Translations under genes and position numbers: made by a program
Shown: positions 56,596-64,000 of the stretch, one piece after another
How positions within the stretch are numbered: position 1 is the stretch's first letter
How the letters are laid out: each line of letters opens with the position of its first letter
Origin: Meghimatium bilineatum
Taxonomy: Eukaryota > Mollusca > Gastropoda > Stylommatophora > Philomycidae
Length of the DNA stretch: 64,000 bases
Direction: 5' to 3'
Assembly (NCBI GenBank): GCA_034231615.1
Contig: CM067317.1
Span: forward strand, 1,200,501 to 1,264,500
Notes under the pieces: generated by a model
Seen by the model: only the letters and a program-made list of their open reading frames with translations
The model's database searches: none
What the model was told of the DNA's origin: nothing

Positions 56596-59500
56596 GTGAG
56601 GGAATCTCAGTGTATGAACTATGTTATTGTATTATAACTTTGCAACACACTACAGTTACTTGATAGCTGGCTGTCATGTTCATAATCAGTGTATGTAGGC
56701 CTAATAATAATAATGTAAAATCGACTTCTGGTGATCAGCTCTGACGATAACGGGTAATTATCTTTTATGGGGCATCCATAAAAAAAGTCACAAATTCTAT
56801 AGCAGCAGGGGTGTGGTCTGAACAGATTTTAGTTGTTGACAGGGAAAGGGTTGACATCACCAATACTCTTTATACAACAATTAAAAGGTGTAAAGGGTGA
56901 ATAGAAAACATTAAGGTATCTATCAGTATTTATTGTGATGTGTACTTTACAGAACATTATCCTCAATGCCATTCTGTAAATCTATGGGTTCTGTGCAAGC
57001 TGCCCGGCTTCTTCCACTATCATGTTCACGAGGTTTTCGTTATCCTGTGTCCATAATTTCATAGTCTTGGTCTTGTTGTATTTCCTGTAACTTTGCCTCC
57101 ATGATTACACTTTCCAATGTCTCTTTATATGTCAACATCTAAATAACCTTTATAACACGTCCTTAATACAACCAAGCTGACAGATCTGGCCTTGGAACAA
57201 CTGAGGCTAGTAAACCTATGCTTTATGACAAGTATGGATACAATCAACCATCATTCTCCTGGAAAAAGACAATTAAATTGTTTTAATGTGAAAAAATGTT
57301 GGTGTGTATTCAAAGCTTTTGTCCGGCTCTGTGGCAGTGAGATATAGAACTCGTCTGTGGCAGTCAAGGTACTGGGTTCAAATCCTGCACAGGCAATTGT
57401 ACACCCTGAACATTAAGAAGCAATAGCATACTGCCTAAAAATCAATACAGTAAAAAAAAATCCGGCTTGATGGCTACATCCTGAATGTGATATGCTATGA
57501 ATTTTAATCCAAAGCTTTATTTCATACCCGGACGACTCAAACTCTCACTCATGTCCACAGCTTTATTGCATACCCAGACCCCATTGAGGCCAGAACCTTG
57601 AAGTGATGTTGGGACTTAGTTCAGCTATCAGGGGCTGGAAACTAAGATTGGTCAGACAGTCCTGCCCAAGTAAGCAATGAATGTGCTGAAGACAACCAGC
57701 CAAAAGGTATAGGCCTACAATTAATCAGGATGTCACGTACAAAACACAATGGGAACATGTCTATATCTAATAATAGTTATGGTGCCTGCCCTGTGACGCA
57801 CGTTCAGGCAGGGATGGTGTCGAGCCCTATACCTTGAAAGGACCCAACTCCAATTACTGGATTTCCTTCTCAATTGCCTCGAGCAGCCAGGGGGCAAGGA
57901 AATAGAGCTACTGGCACAAACAAGCGAACAAACAATAGAAGTGATTATACTACTTTTCTCCATCTACAACTGATTATACTACTTTTCTATATGTGTACAA
58001 GTGATTATACTACTTTTCTATATGTGTACAAGTGATTATACTACTTTTCTATATGTGTACAAGTGATTATACTACTTTTCTCCAACTGTCTACAAGTGAT
58101 GGTATGCTACTTTTCTCCATCTGTTTATAAGTGATTGTAGTATGTTTCTACTAGTGATTTACTACTTTTCTCCATCTACAAGTAATTATACTACTTTTCT
58201 CCGTCTACAAGTGATAATACTACATTTCATCTTCTGTCTAGAAGTTATAAAACTTATTTTCTGCAACTGTCTAGAAGTGATAATACTACATTTCATCTTC
58301 TGTCTAGAAGTGATTCAATTATTTTATTATTTTCTAAAAACCTAGGGTCATCTCGATTTCTATGGTTTTTGTCAACAAATATTTACTGAGCAGTGAAGAT
58401 GTCAAGGTTAGTTGTGTTACATCATGTCAAGGTTAGTTGTTATGTCAAGGTTAGTTGAGTTATGTCATGTCAAGGTTAGTTTTATGTTATGTCAAGGTTA
58501 GTTGTGTTATTTTTTGTCAAGTTTAGTTGTGTTATGTTATGTCAAAGTTAGTTTTGTTATGTTATGTTATGTCAAGGTTAATCTTATGTCAAGGTTTGTT
58601 ATGTTATGTCAAAATTAGTTTTGTTATGTTATATCAAGGTTATTTATGTTATGTCAAGGTTAGTTGTGTTATGTTATGTCAAGGTTAGTTGTGTTATGTT
58701 ATGTGAAGATGTCAATGTTAGTTGTGTTCAGTTACCGGTATGGCAAGGTTAGTTTTATGTTATGTGAAGATGTCAATGTTGTGTTATGTGATGTCAAGGT
58801 TAATTGTGTTATGTGAAGATTTCAATGTTTTTTTGTATTATGTTATGGCCCACTATGGATGCTAGTAGTTTGTGTGATGTAGTATGATGGTTCTATGTTG
58901 TCAAAGTTGATTGTCTCAGTGATGTAGGGTTTATTGCAAGATAATTTCTGTACATAGAAATTCTTCTTCTTCAGCATTCTCTCTCACACTCCCACTGGAT
59001 CTCTCTTGTAGCAGGACCATGGTCCTACTAGATTTCCAGCAGGATGTAGTTCAGATAATGGAAATGCATTGTTTCGCCATTTTATTTGTGCCAACGGCCT
59101 GACATATCCGTCTTCGACAGGGTACCTAGAAATGAATACATGATTAGTACAGAAAAGAGAGTGAGTGCGTGTTTGCGCTGCGCAAGAAATGATTTCATCA
59201 ATTTGGGGGGAGGGGGTGGGGTGCATGGATGCATGTTTAGTCAATAATAAGTCAGGCATTTCAGTGCCATAGTGTACCGGGATGATCACATCCAGGGATG
59301 TTGAATATACTTCTGTATCAACTAGTTCATCATTATTCTATCAGATCTGTCAACCTATCTGCAATGATGGTACATCTAGTATTCCCTGCTGGTCTACTTT
59401 CTGTCTGCATCACTTCATCCTCCATGGGAACCATTTGACAGGAGAGAAAAGTCAGAAATTGAGACAAGATAAAAATTACAATTTTAACACAGGTTGTCAG

Positions 59501-62348
59501 CATGTGCCCAAATTTCCTTAGCCGAATCATACGACATGCCTAGAAAGAAAACAGTAACCTTGTTCTTTGCACCCTGAGCTTGAAGTCCAGACTCTGGTTT
59601 CCACATGGGTGAGAAGATCCCCATATGTTGACCACAACATGACAAGAAAAAACTAAATAAGCTCAAAAACACAGCTCTCATATATGAAACTGCTGGGGGG
59701 GGGGGGGAAACGGAGGTAATCCTGGAGGAAAATATAAGAGCTCTGACAACTATGATGATGAGCATTGTCTCCCTTGATCAGAATTTTCCTAAAACTGACA
59801 TGTGGAGATATACTGTGAGCCCTAGACAATATCTTGAGGAAGATATATAAGTTGTGTGTCATAATGTCATACAGGAGATGTATGTGAGATGTTAGAACTA
59901 TTTGTGTACCCTAGGCAACATCTAAGATATAACCAACAAACTGTGCACACTCACAGATTAGATTGGTCCCTAGATCAACACATCCAAATACAAATCATGG
60001 AACACTTACCAGTTCAATAAATAACATCTCAGTAAACAAACAAATGCTGGAGAAAGTCTCCAACTTTAATTACTTGTGCAGTCAAATGTTTCTGGATGGA
60101 GACTCAATGAAACAAATAAATACACGCATAGCAGTTGCAGCTAGCACATTCACAAAACTAACTAATATCTGGAATTGCAAAGATCTAGGAAGAAACGCTA
60201 AACTAAAGCTATTCAACTCCTGTATTGTCCCAGTATTAACGTATGGAAGTGAAAGATGGAAATCACTCTCAAGCTACAGACCAAAAATTTAACAGCTTCA
60301 AAAACAATTATCTCCGGAAACTGATGAACATAAAATGGAGCGATTTCATCACAAAAAGTGATTTAAGAAACAAAACACCAAGAATATGTTTCAAACGTCA
60401 TAAGAAAACACAGATGGAAATACCTGGGTCACGTTTTAAGACTAGATGAAAGAATAAATCAACAAGTCTTTATCTGGACACCTGAGGGTAAAATAAAATG
60501 AGGAAGGCCTAAAGCAACCCTAAAAAACACCATAATTAAAGAAGGGGAAATAACAGGCTGCAAGACTATACAAGAAGTAAAACTGCAGGCAGCGGACCAC
60601 ATAACAGGAGATGTGTGTGAGATTTTAGAAGTGTTTATTTGCTAAATATCAGATTATTTAACTGTTGTTAAATGTCATAGTAATTACTTTGTAAATGTCA
60701 TAGTAATTGTTTAAATTATAACTTGAGAAGGATTTGATAGTTCCTCTTTGTTGGTATGACATTGATGGTATACAGTTTAGGTAGACTTGAAAACTTGATT
60801 ATTTGATGGTATACAGTTTAGGTAGACTTCAAAACTTGATTATTTGATGGTATAAGTTTAGGTAGACTTGAAAACTTGATTATTTGATGGTATAAGTTTA
60901 GGTATTTATTATAATCTTGACAACTTCATGATGAGCCTAGCATACAAGAGGAAGTGAATAAGTCACAAATGACTAATAAAAACATAATAAATATGTTACA
61001 AACATGAAAACTATACAGCTTTAGACTGATATTGTTTCTTTATTTCTCCACAAAATTGTTCCACCAACTAGTAGTAGCCATCTTTCTTTCTTTCCAGATG
61101 ATAGTATTATTGTTGTGCTCTAAGAAATATCATCTACGGCCCACATGATGATGATAGATGTGACTCACAAGACCAATGTGAGCCACAGAAAGTCTTGCAC
61201 AGTACATACAGTGAATAACATGCCCCCACTTGTACCATTGTGTACTGTTTTATGACTTCTTAGATGTGCAACACTTGAACTAACTGATAACACTTTCACC
61301 TTTGTCTTTATACCATTCCTGATTTTTTTCTCTCCGTGAAACATGATCCATGGCAACCTGTTCCCATGATTCCCTATCATGATCCGTGACATCCTACTGT
61401 AGGCTGAATTATGTGAACACGCTACTGTAGGCTGAATGATGTGAACATCCTACTGTAGTCTGAATTATGTGAACACCCTGTTGTCATTGCTACTCTGTCT
61501 ACCATTATTTGCCTGGTAACTGGAAACATTTCTCCACCCCCTGTGCAGTTACAATTTCAACAGGACACCCCCCAAAATGTGCTTCATCAGCAAATGATGC
61601 TCATCCTTGTTCAAATAGATTTATCCAGTTAATGCAACAATTTACACAATATAAACTGTATTCTCATTATAAGCAGCAACAATACAAATTATGCAGAAAT
61701 TTTAAAAAAATGCACAACTACATATTCAGTATTGCTGTTGATTCCTCATACACTTGTGGTGCATTGTCATCATTTTGCACATGTGCTAAGTAAGCATGTA
61801 CAGCAACTATCATCTGTTACACATGTGCTAAGCAAGCATGTACAGCAACTATCATCTGTTACACATGTGCTAAGCAAGCATGTACAGCAACTATGGGTGC
61901 AACTATCATCTGTTACAAACATTGATCATAGAACTGGATTTTGTAACCTCAACATCCAACTTTTAAAAGCCACCTGTTACATTTTGTATTATTTTCTATA
62001 TTTAATTACTTATTGACTTCCTCTCGTAGATGGTTGTCAAACTTGACTAATGACAAGTTTAGGTAGATGGTTGTCAAATTTGATGATTTGATGATGAGAC
62101 TACCAAATGGTTTCATACTTGACTATTTGATAATGAGACTAGGTAAATGGTTGTCAAGCATGAAACTGTTTGATCATGCTATTTGAATGTGTAACTGACA
62201 TCTACAGTTAAACGCACCCTTGTTTGTTACCTGGTTCCAATGTCTGGTGACTGTGCTGCTGTGCATTCTTCTCAGTGTAGGAGGACAGATATTTCCAGAC
62301 AAGATCAGGTTTCCCTCACTGAAAATTGAAGCGAAACTTTTGAGAGCA
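56540..62348 (+). CDS. SLC35C1: SLC35C1, GDP-fucose transporter, first three coding exons
   Basis: Exons 56540-56595, 58346-58406 and 62208-62348 (56, 61 and 141 nt) join in phase to 86 residues; the rest lies off the right edge. Known role: Golgi antiporter importing GDP-fucose for fucosylation (nucleotide-sugar transporter, drug/metabolite transporter superfamily, ten helices). Seen: helix 1 ITIASVVAAYWVISISMVFV, then the conserved NKYLLSS, then helix 2 APLFVTWFQCLVTVLLCILL and PSLKIEAKLLRA. NKYLLSS plus the FVTW(F/Y)QC pattern points to SLC35C1 (fly Gfr). Exon 1 lacks an N-terminal cytosolic extension seen in mammals. Exon 2 is only 61 bp and is hemmed in by minisatellites. Confidence 0.92.
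56600..57580. other. SLC35C1 intron 1, no clear feature
   Basis: 57000-57130 shows a weak likeness to 22000-22110 (TGTTCA, GGT(C/T)TT, ATCCTGTGTC), perhaps a very old non-LTR scrap. Nothing else. Confidence 0.3.
57588..57940 (+). mobile_element. 5' end of a 4.05 kb-family retrotransposon, 3'-truncated
   Basis: Leader plus the first about 60 codons: CCCCATTGAGGCCAGAACC, TCAGGGGCTGGAAACTAAGA, then KHNGNMSISNNSYGACPVTH and PRAARGQGNRATG, matching the start of the full copy. It stops just before the endonuclease and is followed directly by a minisatellite. Confidence 0.82.
57941..58335. repeat. About 31-bp degenerate minisatellite up to SLC35C1 exon 2
   Basis: Units have AAGTGATTATACTACTTTTC and TATATGTGTAC; later ones change to TTTCATCTTCTGTCTAG. 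The same unit appears once at 51209-51246. The array ends about 10-20 bp before the exon 2 acceptor. Confidence 0.88.
58346..58406 (+). CDS. SLC35C1: SLC35C1 coding exon 2
   Basis: 61 nt after AAAACCTAG, encoding VISISMVFVNKYLLSSEDVK, ending GATGTCAAG before a GTTAGT donor. The last 12 exon bases plus the donor recur through the following intron (see 58407-58835). Confidence 0.93.
58407..58835. repeat. Minisatellite built from the exon 2 / intron 2 splice junction
   Basis: Degenerate 22-30-bp units with ATGTCAAGGTTAGTTGTGTT. CAAGGTTA, the exact bases around the true donor at 58406/58407, occurs about ten more times. GTGAAGATGTCAA, which is exon 2 sequence, recurs near 58704 and 58764. Confidence 0.92.
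58962..59121 (-). mobile_element. SINE-like repeat, variant 1, with near-perfect TSD
   Basis: TTCTTCTTCAGCATTCTCTC, AGCAGGACCATGGTCCTACT, AGCAGGATGTAGTTCAGATA and GCCTGACATATCCGTCTTCG. Flanks GTACATAGAAAT (58950) and GTACCTAGAAAT (59122) differ by one base. Confidence 0.85.
59135..59955. other. SLC35C1 intron 2, no feature recognised
   Basis: A run of about 14 G at 59694. Short frames only. Confidence 0.4.
59960..60612 (+). pseudogene. Non-LTR retrotransposon RT C-terminal part (family F)
   Basis: NNISVNKQMLEKVSNFNYLC, MKQINTRIAVAASTFTKLTN, RNAKLKLFNSCIVPVLTYGS, then shifted NNYLRKLMNIKWSDFIT, and FIWTPEGKIK with GRPKATLKNTIIKEGEITG. The standard order of motifs after the RT palm. At least two frameshifts and a stop. 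Confidence 0.85.
60768..60905. repeat. About 41-bp repeat, 3 copies
   Basis: GATGGTATA(C)AGTTTAGGTAG and ACTT(G/C)(A)AAAACTTGATTATTT in tandem. Confidence 0.9.
61390..61485. repeat. 29-bp repeat, 3 copies
   Basis: TACTGTAG(G/T)CTGAAT and ATGTGAACA repeated in tandem. Confidence 0.85.
61780..61915. repeat. 42-bp repeat, 3 copies
   Basis: ATGTGCTAAG(T/C)AAGCATGTA followed by CAGCAACTATCATCTGTTAC, three copies, the last with a small insertion. Confidence 0.9.
62025..62165. repeat. Degenerate repeat upstream of SLC35C1 exon 3
   Basis: TAGATGGTTGTCAAACTTGA-like and GATAATGAGACTA-like segments in three or four diverged copies. Ends about 43 bp from the exon 3 acceptor. Confidence 0.7.
62208..62348 (+). 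CDS. SLC35C1: SLC35C1 coding exon 3
   Basis: 47 codons, phase 0 to phase 0, between an ACATCTACAG acceptor and a perfect GTAAGT donor. Contains LNAPLFVTWFQCLVTVLLC and IRFPSLKIEAKLLRA. Confidence 0.94.
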
Positions 62349-62374
62349 GTAAGTCAGACATCATTTGTTCAGCT

Positions 62375-63127
62375 CTTTTACTGCAAGCTCTTTGACTTCT
62401 CTTACTCTAAGCTCTTTGACTTCTCTTTCTGTAAGCTCTTTGACTTCTCTTTCTCCAAGCTCTTTGACTTCTCTTACTCTAAGCTCTTTCATTTCTCTAA
62501 CTTTTTTTTGGCTTTTCTCACTTTAAGCTCTTTTGCTTTTCTCACCGCAAGTTCTTTGACTTCTATTACTGTAAGCTCTTTCATTTCTCTTACTGTAAGC
62601 TCTTTCATTTCTCTTACTGTTAGCTCTTTGACTTTTCTCACTTTAAGCTCTTTGTCTTTCCTCACTTTGAGATCTTTGACTTCCTTTACTGTACGCTCTT
62701 TGACATCTTTTGCTGTAAGCTCTTTGACTCCCTTGCTGTAAGCTCCTTCTTTTACTGTAAGCTCTTTCACTCCCCTTGCTGTAAGCTCTTTGACTTCCCT
62801 TACTGTAAGCTCTTTGACTTCCCTTGCTGTAAGCTCTTTGACTTACCTTGCTGTATGTTCTTTGACTTCCCTTGCTGTAAGCTCTTTGACTTCCCTTTCT
62901 GTAAGCTCTTTGACTTCCCTTTCTGTAAGCTCTTTGACTTCCCTTGCTGTAAGCTCTTTCACTCCCCTTGCTGTAAGCTCTTTGACTTCCCTTACTGTAA
63001 GCTCTTTGACTTCCCTTACTGTAAGCTCTTTCACTCCCCTTGCTGTAAGTTCTTTCACTCCCCTTGCTGTAAGCTCTTTGACTTCCCTTGCTGTAAGCTC
63101 TTTGACTTCCCTTACTGTAAGCTCTAT
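62375..63127. repeat. 24-bp minisatellite, about 31 copies, starting 25 bp after the exon 3 donor
   Basis: Units read GTAAGCTCTTTGACTTCCC plus TT(A/G)CT. Most carry GTAAGC, a donor-like hexamer, followed by a pyrimidine-rich stretch. Open on both strands as 8-residue repeats; not coding. Confidence 0.95.
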
Positions 63128-63208
63128 CAGTACCAGACATCAAATTTTGACTTACTTTATTAATATATACTATATATATATTTTCCTGTAATAAGCATAT
63201 ATTCATAT

Positions 63209-63362
63209 TCTTCTTCCTTCTTCAGCGTTCATTCTCAAACTCCCGCTGGATCTCTCTTGTGGTAGAATTACTAGGTTTCCAGCAGGATGTAGACCAGAGA
63301 ATGGATTGCATTGTGTCGCCATTTTATTTGCACCAATGGCCTGACACATCCGTCTGCGGCGG
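63209..63362 (-). mobile_element. SINE-like repeat, variant 1, with 12-bp TSD
   Basis: 154 bp with TTCTTCCTTCTTCAGCG, AGCAGGATGTAGACCAGAGA and GCCTGACACATCCGTCTGCG. A perfect ATATATTCATAT lies at 63197-63208 and 63363-63374. Confidence 0.88.
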
Positions 63363-63384
63363 ATATATTCATATATACAGAACA

Positions 63385-63449
63385 TATCTTCCCTTAAGCA
63401 GGCATATCTTCCTATAACAGACAACACATATATCTTCCTATAACAGACA
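63385..63449. repeat. TATCTTCCTATAACAGACA 20-bp minisatellite, left block
   Basis: Three or four units, cut by a retrotransposon at about 63450. Confidence 0.85.
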
Positions 63450-63793
63450 CCCATTGGAGTGAATTCAGGTAGAATGATAGAATCAGAGAGGAAACGCCTC
63501 AAGGTTTCATCACAGATGTTGTCAGAGGACGCCGTTGGTCCTACATCGGGCATGTCCTACGCGCAGACACCAACAGAATACACCACCAATCTCTTGAATG
63601 GATACCTACGGGCAAGGGAGCAAAGGGTGGACCAAGGGAAACACTCAGGGGAACAATACTTAGAGAAAGTAAAATAACCAATATTCATACTATTCAAGAA
63701 CTGCACAGAATAGCTTTGAACAGACAGAATTGGAGAGATCTGACCTCTGCCCTATGCGCTAACTTCATAGCATAAGGAAAATTAATGAATGAA
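63450..63793 (+). pseudogene. Family C non-LTR 3' end inside a minisatellite
   Basis: RRWSYIGHVLRADTNRIHHQ, GPRETLRGTILRESKITN and NWRDLTSALCANFIA, then a stop and an AATG-type tail. ATAACAGACA occurs at both borders. The reading frame is nearly intact across this part. Confidence 0.83.
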
Positions 63794-64000
63794 TAACAGA
63801 CAATGCATATATCTTCCTATAACAGACATCTATCTTCCTATAACAGACATCTATCTTCCTATAACAGACATATATCTTCCTATAACAGACATATCTTCCT
63901 ATAACAGACATGTATCTTCCTATAACAGACAACACATATATCTTCCTATAACAGACAACACATATATCTTCCTATAACAGACATCTATCTTCCTATAACA
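63794..64000. repeat. 20-bp minisatellite, right block, runs off the window
   Basis: About ten units of TATCTTCCTATAACAGACA with AACACATA extensions in some. Confidence 0.93.

Noticed and set aside
62220..63206. 173-, 133- and 187-codon frames over the 24-bp array
   Set aside because: Only the first about 130 bp is coding, and that is SLC35C1 exon 3. The rest is repeat read in chance open frames on both strands.

Overview
This window is nuclear DNA of an animal, most likely a bilaterian invertebrate; the transposon mix would fit a mollusc or another lophotrochozoan, but that is a weak inference. Three conserved host genes can be assembled exon by exon with clean GT-AG junctions and consistent reading phase. 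Everything else is intron or intergenic DNA filled with minisatellites and decayed transposons.

Host genes. (1) PDCL, phosducin-like protein, minus strand: five coding exons from 19756 down to 391; the last part of the gene lies off the left edge. (2) PPIL1, the spliceosomal cyclophilin, plus strand: four coding exons, 28046-28122, 41660-41814, 46815-46883 and 49872-50098, complete at 175 residues, with a 13.5 kb first intron. (3) SLC35C1, the Golgi GDP-fucose transporter, plus strand: the first three coding exons, 56540-56595, 58346-58406 and 62208-62348; the gene continues off the right edge. PDCL and PPIL1 are divergent (head to head). PPIL1 and SLC35C1 are in tandem.

Layout. 0-20 kb is the PDCL gene. 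Its introns hold a 32-bp array (7.0-7.7 kb), a 3.6 kb array of 30/39-bp units (7.85-11.47 kb) and a 7 kb array of 26/28-bp units (11.68-18.71 kb); the last two squeeze the 128-bp exon 3 from both sides. 20-28 kb is intergenic, with retrotransposon scraps and an element with terminal inverted repeats. 28-50 kb is PPIL1; its first intron carries a broken multi-exon transposase-like gene (31.5-39.6 kb), which is itself interrupted by a 4.05 kb non-LTR retrotransposon (35301-39348) with a perfect 12-bp target-site duplication. 50-56.5 kb is a dense patch of non-LTR fragments. 56.5-64 kb is SLC35C1 with more arrays and insertions.

The most unusual signal is how tandem repeats sit against the splice sites of the host genes. 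In SLC35C1 intron 2 the repeat unit contains the exon 2 5' splice junction itself, giving about ten decoy donors. In PDCL intron 3 each unit, read in the transcript direction, looks like a 3' splice acceptor. In SLC35C1 intron 3 a 24-bp array carries a GTAAGC donor-like motif in most units. Several arrays have also been hit by retrotransposons. No prokaryotic features, CRISPR arrays, rRNA or convincing tRNA genes were seen.
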